DNA of 64,000 bases from an uncultured Bacteroidota bacterium (GCA_903851365.1 CAINOB010000014.1:1-64000), one strand, 5' to 3'. Shown: positions 37,475 to 46,713, counted from the stretch's first letter. Numbers and translations are program-made. The notes: generated from the letters alone by a model not told the origin.

Positions 37475-39745
37475 TTACTTTATTAAAATCATTCTGTTTG
37501 TTAGTAGCTGATCATCAGTCAAAAGCCTGCAGGAATAAATCCCTGGGGGATAATTTGAAGCGTTCCAATGATAGATGTGGGGACCATCGTTCAGCGTCCG
37601 GTTTACAAGAGTGGCAACCGGTTGACCAAGAGAATCATAGATTGTCAGACTCACGTTTTCTGACTTACTGAGGTCGAACTGTATGTTTGTGGCTGCTTGA
37701 AAGGGGTTGGGATAATTGTTCAATTGCGACAAGCCTGTTTGAGGATTTTCGCCGATATCTATTCCGGTTGAACTTCCCGTATTTTTTCGGGCAACACGAA
37801 ACCCAACATGATACCAGGGATGATTGGGATCCTGGGGTCCGCGGTAATACGAGGGGTTGCGGTTTGATACCCTTGAATGGCCATCATTCACAGATGTAGT
37901 GGTATATCCATTGTACCAGTTTCCGCCGCGCATTCCACGATAAGCCTTTCCATCGGGCATGGTAAATCCGACCGCCGGGCCGGTGGGATTATCCTTCGGG
38001 CTAATACTATAATAATTCTGGCCGTACCAATCGTTAACGAATTCCCACACATTACCGGCCATATCAAATAAACCATAAGAATTTGCTCCATTGGTGGTCT
38101 GGTAACTTGTGGCACTTCCGGGCCAGTTGAATTCGGTTTTCAGATGCAGCTTGCCGTCATAAAACCCGACAGGAGTTGTCAGAGGCCACGAAGCTTCAGA
38201 AGCGCTTTCATAAGGATCGCCCGAACCCGGCCAATTGGCTTTGGTAACGTCCTGGTCATTGCCCCATGGATAATTAAAATATGGGTTGGTGTGTCCGCCT
38301 CTTCCGGCATATTCCCACTCAGCCTCTGTTGGCAGGCGATACCCGTTTTTGGTGAAATCGCATTCCCATGTTTTCAGATTGTAGCTGGAAGCAAGGCCAT
38401 TCTGTTCGCTTAACCAGTTGCAATAGGCTGCAGCTCCACACCACATCACGCCCACTACGGGATGGTTACCGCGAAAATCGGCCATGGAGAAAACCTTGCC
38501 ATCATAACTTATGCTATAATAGGATGCTGATTCATGCGTATAACCATAAATATCTGTTCCACCTACAGGGTAAATAGTGTTGTTCTTTACCTCTACCAAT
38601 CCCGTTAAAAGCGAGGCATTCAGAAAGGCCAGATACTGGTCATTCGTGCATTCAGTTTTTGCCAGATAAAAAGAGTCAACCTTAACCGTATGTATTGGCA
38701 GTTCATCGCTTGGATGACTGGGGTCGACAAAACCAAAGTGGTCGCCCATATCAAATTCACCCCCCGGAATCAGCGCCTCAATCAGGTTCAGACTGGCATT
38801 ATCGAGGCCACCCCTGACCAGTAAAACATTTTCTTTAAGGGTCTTGTCTGAATAGGATACTATGCCGTAATCAACATTGATATCCCAGGCCCTGCCTGAA
38901 GAATTTTCCTGTGTTGTGGAGGACCAGAAATTTCCTGAAATGATATCCGGGAAAAAGGTTTTATTAAATGATGGCCTGGAGAGCAGGGGATCATTCAGGG
39001 ATTGTATTTCCTTCACGTTTGGCAGCCTCCAGTCAGATTTGCCTGCCAGAGTAACGGTTTTGGTATAAGCAAGCGCTTCCTCCCAACTCAGGGTGTTAGG
39101 TGCCTTCAGCTTTTGCCAGATTAATCCAGTGTAATTGTCAGTGATAGTCCCGTTATCGTTGTCAGTGAACCGGGTTGCAGGAATGTTTGGGACTTTGGCT
39201 GTTCTTACCGCCCTGACATGGAAACGTTTTATTCCGCCGGCACTGATGGTTTCCGATTTGGGATGATTACCAATGCCACCTCCGGCGTTCACCACCCATA
39301 CTTTCGAGGCATCACCTGTCTGGACCTCGCTCGTCCACCAATATTCCGCCAGTGTTTTAGTGAAATACACCGTGTTTAGGGCCGGGTTCAGGTTGTCATA
39401 ATTATTCAGGCTGAAAAGCTCAATGCCGGTGGGGAGCCGCCAGTCGTCCTTACCGCCCAGCACCAGATTTGCGCAATAGGTTGCTGCACTTTCGAAGGTC
39501 ATCTCGTCTCCGTCCACTTTTTGCCACATCAGGCCTGTGATATTATCCGTAATCGTTCCATCACCGTTATCGGTAAAGGATTGGGGGTTGATTATGGAAT
39601 CGGAATCCTCACCAGGTGTGGAGGTGTAACTTCCGGTCTGACCCGTATCGGGCAACCGGGATTTAAGGTGCTGCTGGGGAAACAGTGCTGTAAAGGAAAG
39701 ACTGAGAAATAGGGTGGCCAGAAGTTTTGTTGCTAAACTGGACAT
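37475..39745 (-). CDS. Secreted DUF1566-DUF1566-SUMF1 protein with T9SS tail
   Basis: A 756-residue exported protein (signal up to about residue 25). It has two DUF1566 copies: FTDNGDGTITDNITGLMWQK ... DDWRLPTGIEL at about 57-185, and FTDNDNGTITDNYTGLIWQK ... SDWRLPNVKEI at about 188-315. A SUMF1/FGE-like domain follows at about 330-665 (IPGGEFDMG, ECTNDQYLAFL, RLPTEAEWEYAGRGG, GLFDMAGNVWEFVNDW, YRGMRGGNWYNG, VGFRVARK). A T9SS sorting domain ends the chain (NNYPNPFQAATNIQF to the end). No Cys follows the GNVWE motif, so the active-site Cys pair of formylglycine-generating enzymes is absent. A binding or structural role is likelier than sulfatase activation. Confidence 0.85.
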   Translation of the reverse strand: MSSLATKLLATLFLSLSFTALFPQQHLKSRLPDTGQTGSYTSTPGEDSDSIINPQSFTDNGDGTITDNITGLMWQKVDGDEMTFESAATYCANLVLGGKDDWRLPTGIELFSLNNYDNLNPALNTVYFTKTLAEYWWTSEVQTGDASKVWVVNAGGGIGNHPKSETISAGGIKRFHVRAVRTAKVPNIPATRFTDNDNGTITDNYTGLIWQKLKAPNTLSWEEALAYTKTVTLAGKSDWRLPNVKEIQSLNDPLLSRPSFNKTFFPDIISGNFWSSTTQENSSGRAWDINVDYGIVSYSDKTLKENVLLVRGGLDNASLNLIEALIPGGEFDMGDHFGFVDPSHPSDELPIHTVKVDSFYLAKTECTNDQYLAFLNASLLTGLVEVKNNTIYPVGGTDIYGYTHESASYYSISYDGKVFSMADFRGNHPVVGVMWCGAAAYCNWLSEQNGLASSYNLKTWECDFTKNGYRLPTEAEWEYAGRGGHTNPYFNYPWGNDQDVTKANWPGSGDPYESASEASWPLTTPVGFYDGKLHLKTEFNWPGSATSYQTTNGANSYGLFDMAGNVWEFVNDWYGQNYYSISPKDNPTGPAVGFTMPDGKAYRGMRGGNWYNGYTTTSVNDGHSRVSNRNPSYYRGPQDPNHPWYHVGFRVARKNTGSSTGIDIGENPQTGLSQLNNYPNPFQAATNIQFDLSKSENVSLTIYDSLGQPVATLVNRTLNDGPHIYHWNASNYPPGIYSCRLLTDDQLLTNRMILIK

Positions 39746-39841
39746 GGTAAATTGATTGTGTCATTTATCCTCTTTGACGACGTTGATCGGGTTTTCTGGC
39801 ACCTTAGGCGCAGGAAATTCCAATAAATCAGAATCTGTTTT

Positions 39842-41509
39842 TTAAGCAATACAGATCATTTTGATGGTTTGAGTGTATTTTCCGGTGGTAAGCCGGCAGT
39901 AATAAATGCCCGGAACCAGAGATAGTTTTAAGGAATCGATTAACAATTTATGATTCCCTGATTGCTGGCATTTGTCTGCCAGAATCGCGACTTGTCTCCC
40001 ATCAATGTTGAGCAGTTCGACCTGCACCTGGCAGGCGGCTGGCAGGGTATAGCTTATTGTGGTTAATAAGTGAAAGGGGTTGGGAAAATTCTGGTCCAAC
40101 CTCAGAGACGAAGGGATTTCATTGCCCTGGTCGGATGAAGCGAAATAGGATTTTACTGAATAGGAGTCGGCTACTTCTCCATTTTTATGGTTGGCATTTT
40201 CCTCGGCAGTGAGGTAGGACTTTATATATTTAATATTGGTGCTGTCAGGGGTCACGGTAACCTTAAGGTAGCCGCGGCCGGGCAGGAACAACCCGTTCAC
40301 ATAACCATATTCTGCTGCGGACATATTAGTGATGCTTTTGTTTGATGGCTGCGGGACTTCCTGGTAAATCACGCCATCCTTTTCCTGTTTGCCATAAAAA
40401 TGGTCGTGACCGTGAAAGAATATTGAAACATGATTTTCCACCATCAGCTGGTGAATGGGTTTTCCCCAGCCCGGACGGTTTATGTCGAAGCCGTAAGAGC
40501 CATCAGTATTGTTGCCGCCCCACTCAAAAAGGTGAGCAAATTCAGCACCACCGCGGGCATCGTTGCCACTGCCTCCTACGAGGTTATGGCAAAACACGAA
40601 TTTATACTTAGCATGGCTGGCAGTTAAAGTGTTTTTAAACCAGTTAAACTGATCTACCCCCAGGGTCCAGCCCCAATCGGGTTTTACCAGGGTGTACCAG
40701 TACGGATCCAGAACGACAATCAACGCATCGCCCCATTCCCAGGCGTAATAATTTCCGCGCAGGCCGACAAATTGTTCAGGCTTGTTATCACCTGAATAAA
40801 AGGAATTGGGTACCGGATTCGGGTAATAAAGGTTCCTGGTATTTGAGGCCATCACGGGAAGGCTGCCGGTGGTACCATCCAGAATCCAGCCTGATTCACC
40901 TTCGTGATTTCCTATGACCAGAAATAATGCGGCCGAATGGCACACACTGCCAAAATAGGAGCGATATAAAACATGCCGAGCGGTTATTATAGCCTGATTA
41001 ACGCCAGGTTGTTTTTCTGAAAAGAAATTATCGCCCAGATCAATAAGAAAATCGGGGTTCTCTGTTGCAATATTTTGAAGGGTCAGTGAATAGGCATCCG
41101 GGTTTGAATTGCTATCGAGATGGGGATCTGCCTCAATGGCAAATGTGAAAGAATGCCCCGGGGGTCTTGGAGTGTGAAAGCTGTGTTCGGGGCCGGTCAG
41201 AAAAGACCCTCCGTTGCCATTAGCCCGGTAACGGCTTCTGTAATAATATTTCAGGTCAGGAGTTAAGCCGGGAAGATCAGCTTCCAGTGGATGATCTTTG
41301 CCAGCATTAAATGTGCCCGTTGACATTGGGTAATTTCCAGGGGAGTTGCCATATTCCCAATAAACTTCCACCGGGGTATCAAACAGGATGCTCATGGTAA
41401 TGGAGTTAACGGTCGGCCGGCCAAGAATTTCAGTAAAGTTCTGACCGGAAGCAAGATGCACTCCTGCCACCGACAAGATAAAAAAGCAAGATATTATCCT
41501 CCTGATCAT
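39842..41509 (-). CDS. Secreted calcineurin-like metallophosphoesterase with T9SS tail, copy 1
   Basis: A 555-residue exported protein (signal cleaved near LASGQ). The N-terminal part (about 25-120) is a fibronectin-like domain as in purple acid phosphatases. The catalytic domain shows all five metal motifs: EADPHLD (D-x-H), LGDNF (GD), IGNHEGE (GNHE), FCHNL (H) and GHDHFYG (GHxH). The C-terminus (QNFPNPFHLLTTISY, ... PGIYYCRLTTG) is a T9SS sorting domain. It should hydrolyse phosphate esters outside the cell. It overlaps the MBL hydrolase gene by 4 nt and is a paralogue of the phosphoesterase on the other side of that gene. Confidence 0.85.
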   Translation of the reverse strand: MIRRIISCFFILSVAGVHLASGQNFTEILGRPTVNSITMSILFDTPVEVYWEYGNSPGNYPMSTGTFNAGKDHPLEADLPGLTPDLKYYYRSRYRANGNGGSFLTGPEHSFHTPRPPGHSFTFAIEADPHLDSNSNPDAYSLTLQNIATENPDFLIDLGDNFFSEKQPGVNQAIITARHVLYRSYFGSVCHSAALFLVIGNHEGESGWILDGTTGSLPVMASNTRNLYYPNPVPNSFYSGDNKPEQFVGLRGNYYAWEWGDALIVVLDPYWYTLVKPDWGWTLGVDQFNWFKNTLTASHAKYKFVFCHNLVGGSGNDARGGAEFAHLFEWGGNNTDGSYGFDINRPGWGKPIHQLMVENHVSIFFHGHDHFYGKQEKDGVIYQEVPQPSNKSITNMSAAEYGYVNGLFLPGRGYLKVTVTPDSTNIKYIKSYLTAEENANHKNGEVADSYSVKSYFASSDQGNEIPSSLRLDQNFPNPFHLLTTISYTLPAACQVQVELLNIDGRQVAILADKCQQSGNHKLLIDSLKLSLVPGIYYCRLTTGKYTQTIKMICIA

Positions 41510-42228
41510 TGAAGATGATATTTGAGTATATATTTTTCATATTCTCTTTGGAGCAATTCCCTGCTGACCTCATTGCCGTGTCCGGGTAAAAATTTATCGC
41601 AACCCGTTTTAAGAAGTTTACCCCAGCTTTTGACGAGCTCCTTCGGATCTTCCGCAAAAGGAGGCATAACAGAATTTTTAAAAACCCCGAACATGGCATC
41701 CCCGATCAATGCGATTTCAGAATCGATGATAATACTGATTGAGCCTCGGGTGTGCCCCGGTGTTTCGATAATCTCCAATTGAAGGTCCCCGTCAGTCAGA
41801 ATCAAATGGTCATCTGCAAGGATATCGGCAGAAAATGGCTGATAGGAAAATCGTTTTGGTCCGAGAGCTTTACCAAGCCGTGTGATCAAATTCGAAATAA
41901 AACGGGTACCTCCGGGCAAGGGGGTAAAACCCGCATTAGCAAAAACGGCTTCATGCCTGCTGAGAATTATCTCACAATTCTCCAGATCCTTGATGGCCTT
42001 AGCGTTCATGCAATGATCATAATGAGAATGAGTGATGATGAGATGCGTAATTTTGCCTGGCTTAATCATTAATCCCTCTATGGTTTTTCGCAATGCGGGA
42101 AAGTCGGGGCTGCTCCTGCCAGTGTCAATCAGAACATTGATGTTTTCTCCGGAAATCAGGTAAACATTATTCCGGCCGTCTTTTATTATGGAAATTGCCG
42201 CCCCCTTTTTTGTTTTTAGTTTCATCAT
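41506..42228 (-). CDS. MBL-fold metallo-hydrolase
   Basis: A 240-residue protein without a signal peptide, so it is probably cytoplasmic. Metal-binding motifs of the metallo-beta-lactamase fold are THSHYDHC (HxHxDH), ETPGHTRGS (His), ALIGDAMFG (Asp) and PGHG (His). The family includes glyoxalase II and many hydrolases; the substrate is not visible. It overlaps the phosphoesterase genes on both sides by 4 nt, a strong operon sign, and is the only one of these neighbours without a T9SS tail. Confidence 0.88.
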   Translation of the reverse strand: MMKLKTKKGAAISIIKDGRNNVYLISGENINVLIDTGRSSPDFPALRKTIEGLMIKPGKITHLIITHSHYDHCMNAKAIKDLENCEIILSRHEAVFANAGFTPLPGGTRFISNLITRLGKALGPKRFSYQPFSADILADDHLILTDGDLQLEIIETPGHTRGSISIIIDSEIALIGDAMFGVFKNSVMPPFAEDPKELVKSWGKLLKTGCDKFLPGHGNEVSRELLQREYEKYILKYHLQ

Positions 42229-43883
42229 TTCAATAGGATAACCTTTTTAAATACCTGCAAACGGCCGGTTTTTATTTTGACGAAATATATCCCGGATGGA
42301 ATTCCTCCTAGGTCAAATTCTCCTGATTGAGATTCCAGGAGTTTTACACCGGTATCACTGATGAGGCTGAACTGAACCTGGGCCGGCGCTTCCGGAAAGC
42401 GAACCGATAATTTGTTTTTCGCCGGATTGGGAAATACCGTTATCCGATCGTTCCCTTGAAGATCTTCTCCGGTCACGGAGGTTGCTTTTCCGACTGAATA
42501 GGAGAAGGCGACTTCACGGTTATGGTGTATTCCGGAGGCTGTATCTGCCGGCAGCCAGGCGCGAACGAAGTCAACCTTCACATCTTGAGGGGTTACCGAA
42601 ACCCTGAGATGGCCGGTGCCGGGGTACGTGTCTGAAAGGTAAGCATCGGCATTTGCCAGCATTCCGATCTCATAGGTGGAATCACTCGGCATGGGAACTT
42701 CCTGATAGGTAACACCATCCAAAACTTCGTGGGCAAAAAGATGATCGTGGCCCTGGAAGAAAATGTTTACTCTGTTATCGACAAACAGCTGATGTATCGG
42801 TTTTCCCCAACCCGGCCGGTTCTCGTCGAATCCCCAGGTGACCCCGTCGGCATTATATCCACCCCATTCATAAAACCTGGCGGTAGCTGCTGCGCCCCTC
42901 GTCTGACCTAGCGTATGATGACCAAATACGAACTTGTACTTGGCCTGGCTCTTTTCCAGGGTATTTCTTAGCCAGGAATATTGAGTGTATCCAAGCGTCC
43001 AATCCCATTTGCCGGGTTTTGCGGATGTGGCTGATTGGTATCGGTAAACATCAATCACCACAAACAAGGCATCACCCCAGGTAAAGGCATAATAATTTTC
43101 GGGTGTACCCATTCCATAGGGTTCAGCTTCGGTGTTTCCACTGTAAAAATTATTCGGATACGGATTCGGGTAATAGAACTTCCTCCACAGGGTGCCATAA
43201 ACCGCAATGTTATCCGGAGGCGTTAAGCCGAGATAATAATTGAATTCCCCTTCATGGTTGCCGAGACAGAAAAAGAAAGGTATGGAATGACAAATGGCCC
43301 CGAGGTAAGGCCTGTAATATTTATGAAGCTGATCCATGTCAGATGAGGTAGTGGTCAGCGGAGTATGATCATCGCCGAAAGTGTCACCAAGTGCAAACAT
43401 GAAATCGGGCTTATCGGCGGCCTGATTGGCCAGGGTGATCTGGTATATGCTGAGAACTCCTTTCTTATCATATAAATGCTCATCTGACTCGATAGTAAAA
43501 GTGTAAGAACTGCCAGTGGTTCTTTGGGTATGAAAGGAATGCTCCGGGCCTGTTAAAAAGTCGGATGTTCCTCCACCAAGCCGGTATCGGGTTCGGTAAA
43601 AATATTTTGTATCAGGATCCAGACTGGTAAAATCAGCTTCCAGAGGAATTCCTTTTGTGATATTGAAATGATTGGTAGTTTGAGAGTAATTCCCTGAAAA
43701 TGTGCCATATTCCCAGTAAACCTCTGCTGGCTGATCAAAAAGGATGCTGATTGTTATTCCGGTATCCGTGGGCCTTCCGAGTATCTCATTATAATTCTGG
43801 GCGGTTGCGGGAAGACGTAAGACAAGAAGACCGAAGAAGGAGAGACAAAAGACGGATGACAGAAGACGGGGAGACCGTGACAT
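42225..43883 (-). CDS. Secreted calcineurin-like metallophosphoesterase with T9SS tail, copy 2
   Basis: A 552-residue exported protein with a signal ending near ATAQ|N. It repeats the layout of its paralogue: N-terminal fibronectin-like domain (NYNEILGRPTDTGITISILF), then the phosphoesterase motifs ESDEHLYD, LGDTFGDD, LGNHEGE, FGHHTLG and GHDHLFA. The C-terminal T9SS sorting domain is VFPNPAKNKLSVRF ... IPSGIYFVKI. Extracellular phosphate-ester cleavage is inferred. It starts 22 nt after the CnrX/Spy-like gene, which links the enzyme cluster to the sigma-factor module. Confidence 0.85.
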   Translation of the reverse strand: MSRSPRLLSSVFCLSFFGLLVLRLPATAQNYNEILGRPTDTGITISILFDQPAEVYWEYGTFSGNYSQTTNHFNITKGIPLEADFTSLDPDTKYFYRTRYRLGGGTSDFLTGPEHSFHTQRTTGSSYTFTIESDEHLYDKKGVLSIYQITLANQAADKPDFMFALGDTFGDDHTPLTTTSSDMDQLHKYYRPYLGAICHSIPFFFCLGNHEGEFNYYLGLTPPDNIAVYGTLWRKFYYPNPYPNNFYSGNTEAEPYGMGTPENYYAFTWGDALFVVIDVYRYQSATSAKPGKWDWTLGYTQYSWLRNTLEKSQAKYKFVFGHHTLGQTRGAAATARFYEWGGYNADGVTWGFDENRPGWGKPIHQLFVDNRVNIFFQGHDHLFAHEVLDGVTYQEVPMPSDSTYEIGMLANADAYLSDTYPGTGHLRVSVTPQDVKVDFVRAWLPADTASGIHHNREVAFSYSVGKATSVTGEDLQGNDRITVFPNPAKNKLSVRFPEAPAQVQFSLISDTGVKLLESQSGEFDLGGIPSGIYFVKIKTGRLQVFKKVILLK

Positions 43884-43905
43884 GAAATTTTATAGGATTA
43901 AGTGG

Positions 43906-44433
43906 TTATTCGTCCTTCTTCCGCGGCGGGCCTTTACGTGGTTCGCGGCCGGGTTTATTGTCAGGCTTGAAAAAATCCCTCATATCCCTGACGAGTTTTT
44001 CGAACCGGTCGACCTGATCGGGGGTGCAGATTGACTTCAGCTCAGTTGCCTGTTCAAAACGAAGCATTTCCATTTTATACTCATTTTCGGAAATCTTGCC
44101 TGCCAGTGACCGGACAACCTCCTCGTGGGTTACTTTATTAAATATTTCTTTGTTCATGGAGTCCCTGTCAGCCTGGATTTCAATGACCAGCCTCTTTTCT
44201 TTTTCAGCAAAATCAGTCCGAAGGCTTTTAATCCGGTCAACTTGCCCCGATGTCAGATCCAGCTCTTTCTCAAGGATGGCCGAAACATCACGTGCCTCAG
44301 CGGGAGCTTCAGTTGCAGGCCGGGGCGGTGGCATCAGCACCTTACAGACAAAAAACCCGATCGACAACAGGTTTAATGCAGCAAGTACGATAACAATACG
44401 TACCAATAGTTTTTTCTGGGTAAAAATGTCCAT
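43906..44433 (-). CDS. CnrX/ZraP/Spy-like membrane-anchored periplasmic sensor protein
   Basis: A 175-residue protein with one N-terminal membrane segment (about residues 12-32) and a long helical periplasmic part. ELDLTSGQVDRIKSLR (from about residue 55) is the LTxxQ-type motif of the Spy/CpxP and metal-resistance (CnrX, ZraP) families, and CTPDQVDRFEKL is a second such helix. The tail is very rich in Lys, Arg and Pro. In Cupriavidus CnrX senses metal and acts with CnrY to hold the sigma factor CnrH; the same three-gene order (sigma, small membrane protein, sensor) is seen here. What it senses cannot be told. Confidence 0.7.
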   Translation of the reverse strand: MDIFTQKKLLVRIVIVLAALNLLSIGFFVCKVLMPPPRPATEAPAEARDVSAILEKELDLTSGQVDRIKSLRTDFAEKEKRLVIEIQADRDSMNKEIFNKVTHEEVVRSLAGKISENEYKMEMLRFEQATELKSICTPDQVDRFEKLVRDMRDFFKPDNKPGREPRKGPPRKKDE

Positions 44434-44435
44434 GG

Positions 44436-44744
44436 CTATTGGTTGATTGACGTAGGATTGATCAGGAATTCATTGGAGATTGTACGCAGGTCGCTGCTGC
44501 GGCTCGAAGTGCGGCGATTACTGTCGCTGATCAGAGTAAGGATAACGCCAATATTTGCGAGTACGAAAAAGATCAGGACCAATGCAATACTGGAGGCACT
44601 AAAGCCAGGTTTTGCAGGCCTTTCAGCCTGGGCAAATCTATTCATCATAGTCCGGGTCCATTCAGGAGAAGTCTGAATATCCTCAAGAGATTCAAACTGG
44701 TGAATCGATTGGCGCATCTTATTATTTAATTCTGCCTCTTTCAT
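44436..44744 (-). CDS. Small single-pass membrane protein, probable anti-sigma factor
   Basis: A 102-residue protein: a charged N-terminal cytoplasmic half (residues 1-45, with ESLEDIQTSPEWTRTMMNRF) and one transmembrane helix (about 50-72, ASSIALVLIFFVLANIGVIL). A short outer tail follows. No conserved zinc anti-sigma motif is visible. The gene overlaps the ECF sigma gene by 23 nt and sits 2 nt before the Spy-like gene. Size, topology and position match CnrY-type anti-sigma factors, but the identity rests on context. Confidence 0.6.
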   Translation of the reverse strand: MKEAELNNKMRQSIHQFESLEDIQTSPEWTRTMMNRFAQAERPAKPGFSASSIALVLIFFVLANIGVILTLISDSNRRTSSRSSDLRTISNEFLINPTSINQ

Positions 44745-45303
44745 GGTCTTTAATATTACTTAGACGATTATTTAATTTTTTTCTTGCACGCGAAACGAGC
44801 GATTCCACAGCCACTTTGGTAGTCTTCATTATTTCCGCAATTTCCTCATTGGAATACCCGTCGATCTTGCTCAGGGTAAAGGCTACCCGCTGGTTGTCGG
44901 GCAGGGAATTTAATGCCCTGGAGATTTCCTCCATTCTCTCGTTTTCCAGCATCACCTTATCGGGCATAGTGCCACCACTGATCCAATCGGCTACCTGATC
45001 AAGCTGAAGCATTTTCCCAACCGAAGAGATACGCTTTTTCCTTTTGCGCTTTTTCAGCTCATCCAGACTTTTAGTCACGGCAATGCGATAGATCCAGGTC
45101 GATAGTTTTGAATTGCCCTTGAATGAATGTATTGATTGATAAACTTCCAGAAACACCTCTTGCGATAAATCTTCGGCATCCTGACGATTCAGAAGGAAGC
45201 GGTAGCAGGTATTGATCACCCTGCCGGAATGAAGTCTAAGTAACTCGCTGAAAGCAGATTGGTCACCTGCTTTCAGCCTTCGCAAGAGATCAGCATCTTC
45301 CAT
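44722..45303 (-). CDS. ECF-type RNA polymerase sigma factor
   Basis: A 193-residue sigma factor with region 2 (LLNRQDAEDLSQEVFLEVYQ, then LSTWIYRIAVTKSLDELKKR) and region 4 (ALNSLPDNQRVAFTLSKI, YSNEEIAEIMKTTKVAVESL). There is no region 3, as expected for group 4 (ECF) sigma factors. It heads a minus-strand run: anti-sigma-like protein, Spy-like sensor, then secreted phosphoesterases and sulfotransferases with short gaps. It may therefore control that cluster and itself. I could not identify its target promoter. Confidence 0.9.
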   Translation of the reverse strand: MEDADLLRRLKAGDQSAFSELLRLHSGRVINTCYRFLLNRQDAEDLSQEVFLEVYQSIHSFKGNSKLSTWIYRIAVTKSLDELKKRKRKKRISSVGKMLQLDQVADWISGGTMPDKVMLENERMEEISRALNSLPDNQRVAFTLSKIDGYSNEEIAEIMKTTKVAVESLVSRARKKLNNRLSNIKDHERGRIK

Positions 45304-45353
45304 GATGCAATAATACTATCAAAAGCACAATCTAAAATAGCCCGAATCTTCAC

Positions 45354-46697
45354 CTATCTTCTTTTCCTGTTGGCAATCTTATCGCCCTTGGTCTTGGGTT
45401 TGGTGTAAACTTTCCCTTTTCTTAAATAGGACCCGCCTTGATTGGTCTTGGTATTTTTCCAGCTTTTTTCATGGAAGGATGCGCCCTTGACTTCCAGTTT
45501 CTGATTCCGGTGCGGGTTTGGCATCATATTTTTAGGCCGCTCCTCGGGAATCAGCTCCAGGTTAATTTCAACCTCTTCCGGAAATTCCACCACCGGAATC
45601 TTATAATCCATCAATGCTTCAATATCCTCTTTTGCAGCTTCCTCCTTTGCAGTAAAAAACAGGATTGACTTACCCGGATGCGTCGCCCTTCCGGTTCTGC
45701 CGATCCGGTGCATATAGTTTTCAGGGAATGTAGGTGTATCAAAATTGATGACATGCGTGATCTTTTCAAAGTCCAGTCCACGTGCCATGAGGTCGGTGGC
45801 AATCAAAATCCGGCTTTTCCCCTTCTCAAAATGCTGGACGGTTTTCAAACGGAAATTCTGTGTTTTATTGGAATGGATAACATCACATTCCGGCCCCAAA
45901 ACCTCCTCCAATGCAGTAAAGAGTCTATCTGCAAAGCTTTTGCTTGATACAAAAACCAGTACCTTCTTGTATTCATCCTTATCGGCCAGGAAGAATTTAA
46001 GCAGGTTGATTTTAGTGTTGAAATTCTGGACCGGATAAGCTGTCTGAGAAATGTTATCGAGTGGAGTACCGCTAATAGCAATGGAAATCCTTACCGGAGC
46101 AATAAAGTAATCGTCGATCAGGGCATCAATTTCCTCAGTCATGGTGGCTGAAAACATAATATTCTGCCTCGATTTTGGCAGGAGATCGAAAATGTTGGTC
46201 AGCTGGAAACGAAATCCTTCATCCAGCATGATATCCACCTCATCGATAACCAGTTTCTTAACATTTCGAAGCAGTAACGCTCCATTCACCGCCAGGTCAT
46301 ACAGCCGTCCCGGGGTGGCTACCAGGATATCGGTTCCTTCAGCAAGGTTTTGTCGTTGAGTATTGATATTCACCCCGCCAAAAACACCCAGTACTCTAAC
46401 ATTAAGGTATTTAGTCAGGCTTTGGATTTGCTGCACCACCTGTACCACGAGTTCACGGGTTGGAACCAGAATGAGAACTTTCGGTGGGATATCCTTCGAG
46501 AACTTCAGGTCCCTTAAAAGGGGAAGCACGTAAGCGAAGGTCTTACCGGTACCAGTTTGGGCGATACCCACAATATCTTTACCGGAATGAACAACTGAAT
46601 AAGCCTCGGCCTGGATGGGGGTTGGACTTTCAAAACCCAGTTCAACAATGGCTGCCAGTAACTGCTTTGATAAATTTAGATCTTCAAATGAGCTCAT
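45354..46697 (-). CDS. DEAD-box ATP-dependent RNA helicase
   Basis: A 447-residue cytoplasmic helicase with both RecA-like domains. Motifs: Q motif FESPTPIQ; I AQTGTGKT; Ia PTRELVVQV; Ib TPGRL; II DEVD (instead of DEAD); III SATM; IV region LVFVSSK; V ATDLMARGLD; VI HRIGRTGR. A basic tail (ending NRKRR) probably helps RNA binding. It is about the size of RhlE/CshA-type proteins. It likely unwinds RNA during ribosome assembly or decay. Transcribed alone; a -7 element lies just upstream. Confidence 0.92.
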   Translation of the reverse strand: MSSFEDLNLSKQLLAAIVELGFESPTPIQAEAYSVVHSGKDIVGIAQTGTGKTFAYVLPLLRDLKFSKDIPPKVLILVPTRELVVQVVQQIQSLTKYLNVRVLGVFGGVNINTQRQNLAEGTDILVATPGRLYDLAVNGALLLRNVKKLVIDEVDIMLDEGFRFQLTNIFDLLPKSRQNIMFSATMTEEIDALIDDYFIAPVRISIAISGTPLDNISQTAYPVQNFNTKINLLKFFLADKDEYKKVLVFVSSKSFADRLFTALEEVLGPECDVIHSNKTQNFRLKTVQHFEKGKSRILIATDLMARGLDFEKITHVINFDTPTFPENYMHRIGRTGRATHPGKSILFFTAKEEAAKEDIEALMDYKIPVVEFPEEVEINLELIPEERPKNMMPNPHRNQKLEVKGASFHEKSWKNTKTNQGGSYLRKGKVYTKPKTKGDKIANRKRR

Positions 46698-46713
46698 TCA
46701 CATGTATTTTCGG

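Noticed and set aside
37475-39745. Assignment as a sulfatase-activating formylglycine-generating enzyme
   Set aside because: No Cys after GNVWE, a T9SS tail, and no sulfatase gene in the window; ASSTs do not need formylglycine.
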